Translations under genes and position numbers: made by a program
Shown here: in pieces, positions 1 to 13,081 of the stretch
Layout: every line of letters begins with the position of its first letter
Position numbering within the stretch: position 1 is the stretch's first letter
The notes under the pieces: model-generated
Told to the model about the DNA's origin: nothing
The model's input: the letters and a program-made list of their open reading frames with translations, nothing else
Databases searched by the model: none
Assembly (NCBI GenBank): GCA_048213135.1
Contig: PS015607.1
Coordinates: 1-26,439, forward strand
Length of the DNA stretch: 26,439 nucleotides
Direction: 5' to 3'
Source: Reclinomonas americana ATCC 50394
Lineage: Eukaryota; Jakobida; Jakobea; Jakobida

Positions 1-29
1 CTCTCTCTCTCTCTCTGATCCACCCACAG

Positions 30-338
30 CTGACTGCGCGGCAACGTGTGACGATCGTGGCCAACAACAAGGAGCGCTACGAGGTGGAGCCTTCGGTGTT
101 TGAGGTGCTCGGTGGCGAGTCACACGACTTTGAGATCAGATTACGCATGCTGCAGGCACCGCGACAGGAGAAGAGTCTCTACAAGGGTATCGCACACAGT
201 CGCTCCATCGCCCCAATGGAAGCAGAGAGTGCTCATGCATTGTTCATCACAGATCATTTCCAGGTCAAGCTCGGTGCTGGCGAGGTGATGGGACTGTCGG
301 CCACGTTTCGCGTCGCCGCCGCCACCGAGTCGACCAAG
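30..338 (+). other. MSP/ASH-like domain exon at the visible N-terminal end of the giant protein
   Basis: This phase-0 exon of 103 codons follows a CT-tract acceptor (CCCACAG). It contains NNKERYEVEPSVFEVLGGES, then alternating hydrophobic strands and a later strand HALFITDHFQVKL. Asparagine before a short turn, an 'RY.V.P....V..G' strand pair and a closing 'F.I....' strand are the usual look of MSP and ASPM-SPD-2-Hydin Ig-like folds. These folds are common in ciliary, centrosomal and ER-contact proteins. The first strands are probably in the preceding exon outside the window. The assignment is by eye; a structure or profile search would be needed to confirm it. Confidence 0.45.
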
Positions 339-3300
339 GTTCTCTGTGTGTGCGAGAGCAGTAGAATGTATTGTCACTTGTCACGATCGCTCACCGCTGT
401 GTGGCGTGTAGCATCGATCGGAGACGGAGCGGCTGCATCGACAAGTGCAGCGACTGACTGACGAGATTGGCCGACGCGATCGTCAGCTGCAGGATCAGGA
501 GTCGTTGCTGGCGCAGAAGCAGGAGCGACTGGATCGGTTGGCCGAGGTCAATCAGGATCTGCAGTTGCAGCAGCAACATCATCAGCAGCAATCGGTGTGT
601 TGCTCGGCGTCGCTGCGTGGTTGATGCGTCGGCTTCTCATCGCTTGTCGTAGGTGGCGGAGGCCGAGGCCGCCAATGCTGCCGAGTTGCGTATTCTGCGT
701 GAACGTCTCGATCAGACCATGGTGGATGCGGAGACGTACCGAGAACAGCTGGAGACGGTGACGGTGGTGCACGAGGAGATGCAGCGACAGTTGCAGGCCA
801 CTCATCCCGACGTTGACCGCCTGGTGGAGCTGTCGTTGCAGCGCGAGCGACAAGATATGGAACGCAAGAGTCGCCAGGTGCTGGAGATTCTCAAGGCGCA
901 CGATCGCACCATTGAGACGCTGCGAACGGACGTGGCCACCAAAGAGGAGCAGCTTGCACGCGAGTCCGAACGGGTGCACCGCTTGGAGGAGATGCTGGAG
1001 CAGTCGCAGCGACGAGTCGAAGTGCGTCGCTGTCGTTGTCATAGGCGTGAGCGTTTGTGTGGTGATGGTGGTGGAGGCTGACGTGCACGCACGTGTGACG
1101 CAGGCGGTGCTGCAGGCTAAAGTCGAGGAGTCGAAGCACTGGGAGCAACTGCTGGCGCAGCGGGAGCGCGAGGTGCAGCAGCTTACAACGCAGTTGGCGC
1201 AAGCACAACGAGAGGTTCTCGTTCTCAGTGGCGAAACCGGCGAAGGCGACGATGATCCGTGCGTCTAACCTTTTTTGGCGTCCTTGCATCCGAGTTGCTC
1301 ATCTCGACAACACACAGAGCGTCCGGCGCCGGTCCCAGTGGCATCAATGTGCACGACTCGATGCGACAGCTCCGCAAGCGACTCACCGAGTGCGAGCGGG
1401 AGAATGCAGCCATGCAACGGGAGCTGTCGATCCGGCAGACTCGCATCTCGCAGCTGGAGTCGCAGGAGGCGGATTTGTTGACGCGTTTGGAACGACAGGC
1501 GAAGGAGTGGAGCGCCACAGCTGCAGAAGCTGCCGCCACCAAGGACATTCGCATTCAGCAGCTGGAGGAGCGCCTGCGTGGACAGAATGGACAGGTGCGT
1601 AGTTTATGCGGGAAGAGGAAGTATTTTGTACAGCAAATCTGATGTGTGCGCGCACAGGTCGACGAATTGCTGGCGCAGCTGAGTGAGAGTGAGCGCAAAC
1701 TGGAGCAGTTCCAGACGCAGTATTCGTCGCACTTCCAGAGCGACTACATCCATCAGCTGGAGCAGCAACTCGGCAACGAGGCTGATCGGAGGAAGCGCAT
1801 GGTGACGACGATGCGCAGCACTCTCGACGCCATCGACATGTACTGTGAACAGCTTGAGGTACGTGTGCGTGTGTGCACACGATGCTCTGCTGACTTGCAA
1901 ACCCCCCACCTTACACGTTGATGGCGCAGAAATCGCGCAAGGGAGCACGAGCACGCCCACCCTCATCGCGTGATCCGAGTCCAACCGCCGCTGCCAGTGA
2001 CAAGTGCGTTTGACGACAAACTGGGCGTGTGTGTGTGTGTCATGTGCGCGTTCATCAAGCTGACCTGTCGACACAGGAGTGCCATGGGCACGCTCGTTCG
2101 TGCACGTCGTGTGCTCTTTGATGCACTGCAACAAGACGACGGAAGCGCAGGTGGCAAGACTGAAGACAGCAGCAGCGCTGCCGCCGCAGCCGCAGCTCCG
2201 CCGCCGCAGACCGCACAACCCGCCCCACTGGTGCCGAGTACGCGCTCCACCTCTACATCGCCACTACCGCAGCCGCCAGCGCCAGCTCCACCAATGGCGA
2301 GGAGACCACCACCGTCGACGACAGAACAAGATGGCGTCGTTGATCAGCAGCGTCGTGAAATCCACACGTTGCGCATGCGCATCGGGCAGCTGGAGGCCGA
2401 GCTGGCCGACAGACCGGCGGCACCACCGGCTCATCTCAGTGCCTCCACGGGATCACTGCCCAGCAGTCGACGGCGCGTGGCGTTCCACGACGCAGCCGCC
2501 GCCGCCAACAGCGATGATGAGGGTGAGTGTGTGGTTGCATTCCAACTCGAAAGCCATTCGAATGATCCTGAACGGGTGGCGGGGACTTGAGTAGGCGCCA
2601 CCGTGCGAGCAGCGTCTCTCCAGCGCACAGTCGACCGCCTGCAGACGGAGTTGTCGCTGGTGCAACTCAGCGAGCAGCGAGCCGTGCAGAAACTCACAGA
2701 GGTGGAGAGCGAGTTGGAGGAGATGCGACGCTCACGCAACCGAATCGCCGGTCTGCACCATGTGGGTGCCTCTGCCGACGGTCGTCATGCTGGTGAGTCA
2801 ATTTCAGTGGGGTGCAGCAGCAACAGGTGGTCTCACGCGTGCGTGCGTCATGCAGACGACATTGATAACCACCTGGCGGTGCGTGTCGGCGAGCTGGATG
2901 TGGCACGCGGCGAGCTGAGTGACACCGTCGGTCGTTTGCGCCGCGAACTGGAAGGACGGGTGCGACAGGTTGGTGATTGTGGCCAGTAGCAGACCGTCTC
3001 GTGCACGCGAACCGTGTGCTCACAGTGCGATAGCTGCGCGAGATTCACGAGCAGCTGACTGCCAGTCGTCTGGCACACCACCGTGAGCGACTGGTGCTGC
3101 AGCAGGCGTTGGAGGACAAGGAGCATGAAGCCGACGAGCTGAGACATGAGGTGCGCAAAGCGCGCGAGTTTGGCGAGGTGAAGATCAAGATTCTGGAGGA
3201 CTCGGTGGCCAAGCTTGCTAAGCGCGGTGACGCCGAGCGTCGACTGGCCGAGCGAAATGACGAGATGTTTAGGTGTGTGTGTGTGTGTTGTGAGAAAAAG

Positions 3301-6300
3301 CCAGACAACTCATGCGTGTGAGTGTCGTGCTCATTGTCGTGTGTCTGTCTATAGGCTTGCACTCTCAGAGGCGCAACACAAGCGCGAGGCTCAGGAGCAA
3401 CGCGTTCGTGCCTCCAAATTGGACGACATGCTCGGGGAGCGGAATCGACGGATCGCAGACCTGGAGACACAGCTCATCCAGCAGTCGGGCACCTCACTGC
3501 CGGTATGTGTGTGTCTCTGAACGTATGGGTTTCCATGTTCGATCTCGCTTATTTGTGGTCATCGTAGCCTGTAATCGTGGACTCGCACGATGGCATCTCG
3601 CAGTCTGGCAAAGGCAGCAAACGCAACGGCTCGACCGCGCCGCAGGTCTTCACCCTTTGTTGTTGTTCTTGTCTCTGTTGCCTTGCACTTTGTGGCTCAT
3701 TGTCGCATACAATCAGCAGCAACATCAGCAGCAGCAGCAGCAGGAGCAACAACAGACGCAAATCATCTCGACGCTGTCGGCGCAAGTGCAGTCGCAGAAG
3801 GAAGAGATTCGACGACTGCGGGAGGAGTTGCAGGAGCGGCCGTTGCCGCCACTACCGCCAGTGTTAACAATGGTGGCACCGGTGGCGGACTCGGGAGCCC
3901 AAATGCGCAGCCTGTCGCTGGAGATGGAGTGCAACTCGTATCGCGAAAAGCTGCGTTTGTACGAAGACGAGGCCGCGCAGACGGCACAGCGCATGGCCAC
4001 CCTGCAGAAGCAAGTGGGGCGGCAAAAGGAGGAGATGCATCGCAAGTACATGGCCGAGATGAGCGAGCACATTGCCGAGATCCACGGTCTGCGCCAGTCG
4101 CTGTCGTCGGCACAGCAGTACAGCGAGCAGGCAAGTCCACCTCACCTTGTGTGCCGATTGATCGTCTCTCACAAAATCAGCCGCAGGTTCAACTGGAGCT
4201 GAATCGAGTGCGCACCGACAAGCTCTGCCTGTCCGATCAGTTGTCGCAGCGGGATCAGTTGGTGCACTCGCTGAAAGAGGAGACTGCACGACTGGCGGCA
4301 CTGGCCGACGAAAGGTTAGCGTTTCGTTGTGTCTGCATCGACTCGTCGCCTCTGGTCGCTCACACGACGACAAAGGTGCCAACGAGCCGACGCTGATGCA
4401 CGGCGCGCGGCAGCCGAGTCCGACAGACTGGCGCACGAAGTCGAAGAGAAGAAAGTGCAGTTGCAGGTGATGGCCGAGAGCCTGCAGTCGCTGGAGAATC
4501 GCAGCACCTTGCGCATGGATCATCACGGCTCGGCGTTGCGTGTCTGCCGTGGTCTCTCTGCGAATCACACATCACCTCACCCTTGACTTACAGCGATGGG
4601 CTGAGTGATGCCGCGAAGGAGCGCGTCTTGGTGCTGACGGCCAAGTTGCAGAGCCTCATCGCCAGCGACTTTGTGCAACAGCGGCGTGTCGCAGAGCTCA
4701 CCAACCGAGTGGCGGAACTGTCGCGCGCCCCGCCGCCGAGTGGCGGTGCCGATTTGCATGCGGTCCAGCTGATCTCGCAGTCGCAGGCGGAGAACGAAGT
4801 GTTGCGCAAGCAAGTCAGCATGTTGAAGGGCGAGGTTCGCAGTCTGCAGGAGCAGGTCGAGGAGACCGAGCGCGAGCGGCAACAGACACGCGAGGCGCTC
4901 GAGAGCTTGCGCACCGATGCCGTGAGGTACTGTGGGAGTGTGACCAGGAGGAGAATGCGTACACGCGAGAAGCTCATCATGTGTCGTACAGGGTGGCCAG
5001 CGAGCGTCGTGCGTGCGAGGAGCGGCTGCGAGCGCAGCGGCAAGAGTTTGCCGAGAGCCTCCAACGGCACCGCTCGGAGCTCAACTCCAAACTGCGCACG
5101 GCCCACGAACGTATGGTGGCCCGCGAGCGAGAAGTACTGCTGTGGGTCGACCAGCACACTGCGCATGCGAGTGACAGCGACGGCAATGGTGCGCATGGTG
5201 GTGATGTGAGTCCCACACGGCGTGCAGGGGGTCGCCAGGGTCGCTCGCACAGTGCAAGCGCCGTACATCGTCGGAGTCGGTCGGCAGATGGTCGTACGGC
5301 TACGTTGGCGAGTGGCGATGTTGGTGGCGGTGACGAAGCACCGGTCGGTGATGCACATGTCAAGCTGTGGACCGCCATTCGCAGCACACGGCAGGTGCCT
5401 GTCGTCGACTGTTGCATGGCACTTATTCCATGGTTGCCGTACTGACCGTGTGCATCTCGCCAGCTGCTGATGGATGTCACAGCGCGGTTGACAGTCTTGT
5501 CAAGGAACGACGATGCTGGTGCACCGGCGCTGGTACGTTGTCGACTTTGGATGAAATAAGTCGGCGCGACGCTGCGTTTGACTCACACACACGCACGTCG
5601 CAGGAGAGTCTCGAGGACCTCAAATCGTACATGCGGTCAATATGTGGCAAGCTCGAGTTGGCACTGATTCAACACACGCTGAGGTGAGATCTCCTTCAAT
5701 CTTTGTTGACATGCAGACACTGGCTAACGTGCTCGGCAGTGAGCGCTTCCTCGAGCCGCGAATCACCGAACTTAATAATGAGTTGACCGAGCGCGATACC
5801 GAGGTGCAAATGTGGCGAGACAGATGTACAGTAGCCGAGCGCAGCACCACCACATGCGAGGTGAGTTTATTCTCACCCCCTTGTTGATTCTTTTTTCTCA
5901 CTCTTCGCCCGTGGCGCAACGCAGGCCGAGTATCGTGCCATGCTGCAGTCGCACACCGATCATGTGGCACTGGAGAATGGACTGTTCCGCGGTCAAATCA
6001 AGTCGCTCATGGATGAATTGCAGCGCACCAATGAGCAAGCACTGCGTGTCCACGAAGAGCACATTCGGTGCGCGGCAGCCATGTGTTCTGTGCACTGCGG
6101 TGTCATTCGACGCTCACGCTTGCATGTTGCGCACAGACTGACGCACGCCAACACGCTGCTGACGGTGCGCATTCGGGAGTTGGAGATCCATCTCGGCAAG
6201 GTGCAGAGCGAGGCCCTGGAGCACGGGCACCAGGTAAACAGCGACGCATTGCAGCAGGCACGGAGATTCTGGGAGACGGAGCTGGACTCGCTAAAGACCT

Positions 6301-9300
6301 ACTTTGAGGAGGAGATTCTCAAGGTGTGTCGCACATGGGCCAGCTTCCGTGAGCGTCGCTCACTCCCTCCATTCCCACAGACGGTGCTGGTGGAGTCGAG
6401 GCAACCGGTTCTGTCATTAACGCGGGAACTGTGGTCGCAAAAGATTGTCGAAAGCAACCTGCTGTTGGAGCTGGAACTGGCGCAGAAGCGACGGGATGCG
6501 GTGACGGTGCAGTTGGAATCGCAGGCCAGGGTGAACCGATCGTTGTTGGATCGCCTGCAGGAGGCCGAGGTGCTGTCGAGCACTTCGCCGACAGCGGCGT
6601 CGGTCACGGGTTCGGATAGCACGGTGTTTGGACAGTCGCTCGCCGCGTCGCTGTCACGCAAGACAGAACAGTTGGTGGCCATGGAGAAGGAGCTGCAGGA
6701 AGAGCGGCTGCTGGTGAGAAGGTTGGAGAGTGATTTGCACATGTTGCAAACGCGCGCCGAGCGAGACCTGCATGCTGCGCGCACGACGGCACAGTTGGAG
6801 ACTTCGGGAAAGCACACAGAGTGGGAGAAGCGTCTCAGTACTGTGGAGGCGGAAAACGAGCGTCTGCACGCGGAGATTCTCAGATTACACGAGGAGCACG
6901 GGCACGAACTCATCGCAGTGCGGAAGCGCCTGAAGGAGGCGTACGAGAAGGTTCGTGCGGCGTGTGTGTGTGTGCGAAGGGCTCGTCGTCCATGCTCACC
7001 GGCATGTGTGCAGGAGGTGCTGGAGCTGGTGGACAAGTCGCGGCACATGAAGGTGGAGCACGACGAGGTGGTGCGGCAGTTGGAGGAGGTCAATGCGGCA
7101 GAGTCGTCGCGTCAGGCCGCATCGCAACAGCGAAAGGCATCATCGACGGCGGCAGCGAGTCCCGACGCCGTCAAGCAGCAGCGTTTGATCCGGCTGCGAG
7201 CCGACGACTTGGTCGCCGAGATTGAGACGCGCGATCGCATTATTGAGGATTTGCAAAAGACGGTGGAACGACTGGCCAGTGTCGACCACGACGAGGAGGG
7301 CGGACGGGGGAGGAGCGCCAGTCCCACTGGATTCATGTCGCTGACAGTGTCATCGCGTGGCAAGCAGCGTCGGTGAGTGAGAGTATGCGAGAGTGCCTGC
7401 GTCGGATGGCGATGCTGACTGCAGCTTCTGCCCCCTGTAGTGTGCATGGTCGCCCGGTGGAGGGTGCTGCGTCAGCGACTGCCGCAGCACCGCCAGCCGG
7501 TGGTGGAACTGGTGCCGCAGGTCCAACAACCGCTGCCGCCGCCCTCTCGCGTCACGTCTCGCAGCTCACTCGTGAGCTCGTGCGTGCCAAGGTTGCGTAC
7601 AACTGAACCAAGCGCACGTCCGATTCTTGATTCCGAATGATTGCTGACCGACGCCGGTGTGGTGTCGCAGACTGAGCGACAAGAGGCCATTTCACGCATG
7701 CGCGTGGCGCTACGAGCCGAGCTGGAAGTGCGTGAGCGCCTCTCGGCATTACGACTGCAATCCATTAGCCGCAGTGGCACGACCGCGGAAGCGCAAAGTG
7801 GTCCTCGGCGGCGCGACGAGTTGGCCGTGCGAAATGCGGAGCTCGAAGCAGAGGTGAACCATCTGCGTGGCATGTTGGCGCGTGCGCAGCTGCAAGTGAC
7901 GCTTGGCGACGACGGGCATGTGGCCTCACAGATGGTTCCGTGCTCTACATGTCTCACCAGTGTTGACTGTTGTATGTGCACTGACGCTTGCTGGTGCCCT
8001 CCAGCGCGCGAATGGCGACACGGCCTCTCAGTCGGTGCTGGATGCGGTGCGTTGTAACTGCGCTGCGCGTTTGAGTTCATGTGTGTCGCGAAGCTCACTG
8101 GCCCTCATAATGATGCAGCACTTTGTGTTGCAACACGGAGCACTTCCGTCGGCCGCACCGGCGCAGACGGGGGCAGGCGTTGTGCGCGACCACAGTGAGG
8201 TGGACACAGTGTTGACTCGCATCGAGCACTCGCTATCGTCGCTGAGCAGCGCACTGGCGATCCGCCAACACGGCGCCGACGATGACGCTGCCTCTGCGGC
8301 GGCGAATGACGATGCGGGACCGGCAGATGAGGTCCGACCGGCCGAGGTGGCTCGCATTCGCAAGTTGCGTTCACGCACATGTTTCATCGCGTGAAGGGAG
8401 GTCGCCTTACCGATTTTTTCATTTGGAGCAGGCTCTTTGATGACTGCATGCAGACATACATTAGCGAGTTGCACCGTCGACTGCGAGTGGCCGCCGACGT
8501 GTCGCAACACGCTGGAATCTCATTACCCAGGTTCCGAACGTCACTACGCGTTTCTGCGCTTTTTTTCTGTTCCTCTGAGCCCTCCTGAACAGCACCGCCA
8601 GCGATCTGGTGCAGGAGCGTCGCGCCGTGTGGGAGGGCATGTTGGAACTCACACAGCGCATGTCATCGCACGCCGGTTCGCTGATCTCCAAGGCACAAGC
8701 GCTTCGCAAGCATCTTCGTCCCGAAGATGCGTCAGCACGCGACGCACTCGCCGACATGTCGGGAGTCGAGTCGATGGCACAACTGTTGCAGCAAGAGGTG
8801 CAGTCTTGCGGTCGGTGCGTGTTTTTTTGTCGTGGCACTCATGCAACGTTGCACTGCAGCTGCAAGACGTGGCCAAGATGCAAGGCTATCAGGTCGGCTT
8901 GTGCAATGTAGACGCGCAATTTGGTGGTGGTGCTGCGTCGGCCGCGGCATCAGATCGGTGAGTGCCTGTGTGTTGTTTGTCGCCTTCTTATTCCAATTGT
9001 GGGTGACCGGGCCATGCCATGTGCTGCAGCGAGCCGGTGGTGTTGACGTTGAAACAGCAAGTCGTCGACTTGCAGTCGGAGCTGAGTCGCCGCGGTGAGG
9101 AGACTGCACTGGATCAGCTGCGTCAGCGCGTTGAGCGTGAGAGTCTGGAGGAGCGCGTACGCCTTCTCGCACAAGCACAAGAGGCAAGTGTGTGTCTGTC
9201 TCAGAAGCTATGCTGTGCGACCGCTTCCGCCCATTGATTGGTGCGTGCCTCACAGCAACTTCGACAACGCTACGATGCACTGCGTGAGAAGTTGCGCGAC

Positions 9301-12300
9301 GAACGGCGCCAGCACAGTGAGAGTCGCAAGCTGGCCGACAAGGTGCAGCGGCAGCTTGTCGAGACGCAGTCGGCAAAGGACGATGCGGAGCGTCGACTCC
9401 AACAAGCACGCACCACCACCACTCGTCGTGAGTCCTCCTCGGCGGCGGCGGCACGCACTGGTGGTGAGTCAGGCGAGTGTGTGTGCGCGCGCGTGTCCAT
9501 GCGGCATGCTGACGCGTGTCTGCAGGCGATGCTGAACGTGACAGACGCTTGCGTGAGGCGGAGGCGCAAGTGGCTGCGCAGAGACAACGCGCGGATCAGG
9601 TGCAGGAGGAGTTGCGATCGGAGGTCGAACGGCTGCGGCACGAGCTGGAGAGTGTGCGGGTGCGTTGTCGACGGCTATTCCCTCCCACGCACATGTTTTC
9701 GATGACGTAGACTAATGTGCGAGTGTGCTTTGCAGGAGCAACACCAGACCAAGTGCGACGAGCTGGCGCAGTGCACGCAAGAGCGCGATTCGGCACGCCG
9801 TCAACTCGGCGAATCGCTGGCTGCACTCACCAGCAAGGCGCCCTCTGTGCCGCCATCGCCGGCGCCAGTGCCCCAGGTCCATGACGATGCGTTGCGGCAT
9901 TGGCGGGAGCGCTGCCGGTTGTTGGAGAGTGATGTGGAGCGAGCGCGGGAGGAGGCAGCGGAGAAGGATGACGAGGTGCAGAAGCTCACCGATCTGTGTG
10001 CTCGAGCCGACTCGGAGATTTCACAAATGCGCGGCGAGATGCGACGGGCTATGGAGGAGGTGGCGTGCTGTGTTTGCGCTCTGCAAGGGAAAAAAACGCC
10101 TTCCTCATTGTCCGTTATGTGTGTGCAGCATGCCTCCATGCTGACGGATTACCGACAGCAACTCGAGGATGCGACCGCCGAGTGCGAGCGTTTGCGGGAA
10201 CAGCAGCATCGACATGGTGGTGAGCGCGGATATGTGCGTCACATTCAAGCACAGCTGGAGCAGCAACAGGAGCGATTCAGACAGCAGCTGGAGGATCAAC
10301 GCCGCTTGTTGGAGGAGCACGCGCAGCCAGTGGTGCACGCAGAACGCGAGCTGTCGCCAAATGGATCGGTGAGGCTGTCAGCGTCGTCGCTCTTTTCACA
10401 CAGTTACCGTGATTGACTGGGCGCTGTGCAGTTGGCCGACGTACAGGAGGAGTTTGCGGCATATCGTAGGGCTCACGATGCCATGGCGGAGATGTACGAA
10501 GCCGAGATCGAACAGCTGCGCGAGCAGATGAACGTGGTGTGTTCGCACAGAAACACGAGCGTGCTGCATCTGTCCTCGAGTCTCACTCCGTTATCAGCTG
10601 CTGCGTGAGCGACGAGCTGCCGGCGCCCCCATTGTGGCTCGTGTGGCCCGCCCAGTGGGACGCAAATTTGCACCCCTGCATTCGCGCAAGCGGCACCCGC
10701 CGCATGCGCACGTCGCTGTCATTCCCGAAGGCGAGGAGTCGTCTTTCCCGTCCATTTCCAGTCTGTCGCCATCGCAACCGTCGTCGTCGTCGTCTAATGC
10801 GTCGGCGGCGGCCATGGTTCCGCCGCTGGCCTTGCCAAGGCACGAATCGGCAGCTACCACGACTGGTTTCGCCTCCGATGTTGCGGACAGCAAGTGGTTG
10901 CAGTTGGTATGTGTGATACGCTGCTTACACACTTTCGTTGCAGTCGGCATACAAGGACTGGATGATTGAGCGGCTAAAGGAGGACGTGACCGAGTTGCGC
11001 AAGCAACTGCGCAAGCTCCAACCAAAGGCAAGCCTTGTGTGCCGAGCGTTTGAGGTTGCGTGTAATGTCGCTTATGTGTGTTGTGCAGCGGAAGAAGGGT
11101 GCAGCGGCTGTCCGCATTGCCGGAGCCAGCGAGGGTGGCGTGCCGGCCTACGCGCCGTTCCAGTGGCGCACCGAGAAGCGCAACCTGCAGATCGAGTTGG
11201 AGATTGCCGCCGACCGACTGCGAGAGAGCGAAAACCGCGTGCTGGAGCACAAGCGGACGATCGACACGCTGAATCGGCGCATCCGTGAGCTGATGCGAGA
11301 CCTCACCGCCGCCAGTCGGTGAGATCTCTCTCTCTTCTCTCTCCACGTGTGCTGGTGAAGAAGGAGCAATGTCTGACCAAACGCTGCAGGGAACGCGAGG
11401 CCGCTGCGGCTGCGAGCTCACGTCAGCAGCAGTTGCGCAAGAGCAAGCGATTGCACCCTCATGTCATGTACAATTGTCTCAACTCATGATGTTCTGTTGG
11501 CAGGCTGGATGACCTCGCCGCACGCACGAAACAGCAACGAGAGGAGGTGCAGCGAAAGAATCGACAACTCAGCGCCATGAAGCACTCGGTGGAGGACATG
11601 GTGAGGATGAAGCATGCAAGAAAGCGTTGTCTTTTTCTCACGCAGTGGTCTCCTGCAGGAGGAGAAGAGTGCATTGCTGCAGCAGAAGCTCATGGTGGCG
11701 GAGGAGCGCAACAAGCGGCTCGAGGGCGACATCCTGCGCAAGGTTACGCCTCGGTGTGCTCGCTCGTGCTGCTGATAGTGCCTGTCGCCCTCATCACTCT
11801 CGTGCAGGATAATTTGATACGCGAACTGCGCGCCCGCGAGGAGCGTGCGCATGGCGATGTGGATGCCGCGCAGCAGCAGGCCCAGAAACTGCGGTGAGCC
11901 GTTTCTATTTACTCCCGGCCTCCCCGTCCTTGCGTCACTCACGTGCACGTGGGTGTTCTTGTTTTTTCCTTTGTAGAGAGGAGGGCGGCAAGCGCGACAA
12001 GATCATCAAGGAGCTGTCGCGGCGCGCACAAGTGCAAAAGCAAGAGAGTGACGAGCTGGTTCGACTGCATGGCGAGCTGGAAAAGGTGGTCCGTCAACAG
12101 CGCGACGAGATCGCCTCGATGAGCTCGCGCCTGCAGTCGTTGGCCACGGAGCGCGCCGAACTGCACGATCAGTACGAGGCGCTGAAGGAGCTCGTGCACG
12201 CTCTCGGCCTCGAACAGTTCCGTTGCCTGGAGCGTCTGCAGGCCGCCACCAGCCTTCTCGACGGCGGTGTTGGCGCGGCACCGACGGCGTCGGGAGTGGG

Positions 12301-12997
12301 CGGCGACCTGTACCGCAGTGCCGAATCGCTGTCCATGTCGGTGCGTCGCCGCCAGAAGCGCTTCTTGTCCTCTCGCAGCGGTGTATGCTCACACACACGT
12401 ACTGGTGCGAACGCACAGCTGCTTGACTTCAACCCGGGAGAGCTGCACGATTTCTTGACGCCGGGCGCCGGTGGACGACGCGCCGGTGGCGGTGGTGCGC
12501 AGTCGTCGGCACTGAGCGACAAGTACCAGACGCTGCGCAGCCAGTTCCTCGACTCGATGCGCCAGAATCATGCACGCACACTGGGTGCGGCACTGACGCA
12601 GGCCGTCGAGGAGCGCGTGCACCTGGAGACGGAGCACGCACGACGGCTGGCGGCACAACCATCACGCGAGGAGCAAGCCGAGAAGCGACGACAGCTGCAG
12701 GTGCTGCAGGACTACGAGCAAGCGGTGCTCTCCATCAAGCAGCAGATTCGCTTGGAGCAGTCGCAGCACGAGGCGCGCGTCGCCACGTACGAGAACCAGG
12801 TGTCGGAGCTGACGCAAAAAGTGCGCATCTACGAGCAAACCGTGGCACGGCTGCAGCAGCAGCTGACGGCGGCACTCACCGCCCCAGCCGCCACTCGCCG
12901 GGATCTAATGGCGGGGAGCAGCAGCAGAGGAGGAGAAAGAGGAAGAGGAGGAGGAGACGAAGGCGACAGCGATTTCGATCTGCCGTCGCCACTGTGA
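30..12997 (+). CDS. Giant MSP/ASH-like plus coiled-coil protein, 3' part of gene (46 exons, at least 3,336 aa)
   Basis: The 5' end lies outside the window. Exons: 30-338, 412-594, 653-1021, 1104-1258, 1318-1594, 1658-1858, 1930-2003, 2077-2522, 2595-2792, 2856-2968, 3034-3272, 3355-3502, 3568-3645, 3717-4130, 4187-4314, 4376-4534, 4594-4926, 4992-5394, 5464-5532, 5604-5683, 5740-5860, 5925-6067, 6137-6323, 6381-6950, 7014-7372, 7441-7591, 7671-7934, 8005-8046, 8119-8363, 8432-8530, 8593-8797, 8860-8957, 9030-9183, 9256-9463, 9526-9659, 9736-10059, 10129-10368, 10432-10533, 10598-10906, 10944-11027, 11089-11318, 11390-11467 (3' end uncertain), 11504-11600, 11659-11742, 11808-11893, 11977-12997. 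All phases join without a stop; TGA at 12995. After a beta-rich first exon the protein is heptad-rich E/Q/R/L sequence, broken by Ala/Pro/Ser linkers (about 2160-2330, 7460-7550, 10680-10860) and two Gln/His runs. No motor, kinase or transmembrane segment is visible. The build suggests a centrosomal, basal-body or Golgi scaffold, but I do not recognise the family. A possible 36-nt in-frame intron near 12380-12420 is unresolved. Confidence 0.85.
567..593 (+). repeat. Gln/His-rich codon repeat in the giant coiled-coil gene
   Basis: CAG/CAA/CAT codons give a run of mostly Gln with two His at the end of the second exon. A second, longer CAG/CAA run opens the exon at 3717 (about 3717-3760). CAG and CAA are mixed, so both are interrupted and probably fairly stable. 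Confidence 0.7.
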
Positions 12998-13081
12998 TGA
13001 TGGTGATAACGAATGACGATGAATGACTATAATAATGAATGAATGAGCTCTAATCGCAGTTGTGCACATGCTGCAGCATCC
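12998..13081. other. Convergent intergenic spacer
   Basis: Eighty-four bases separate the stop of the giant coiled-coil gene from the stop of the small minus-strand gene. It holds AT-richer sequence with ATAATAATGAATGAATGA, the only AT-rich 3' signal candidate seen for the giant gene. No canonical AATAAA is present on either strand. Confidence 0.6.

Noticed and set aside
5706-5739. Acceptor after ATGCAG at 5716, giving an exon starting TLANVLG
   Set aside because: Its phase does not match the preceding exon (5604-5683). The acceptor at 5739 (CTCGGCAG) does.
6299-7093. 264-codon minus-strand open frame
   Set aside because: It is antisense to the 6381-6950 and 7014-7372 coiled-coil exons. Its Ser/Arg/Cys-rich content is the mirror of Glu/Gln/Leu codons, and it crosses an intron that the plus model needs.
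10594-11421. 275-codon minus-strand open frame
   Set aside because: It covers several exons and introns of the giant gene in antisense, has no domain-like sequence, and conflicts with phase-consistent plus exons.
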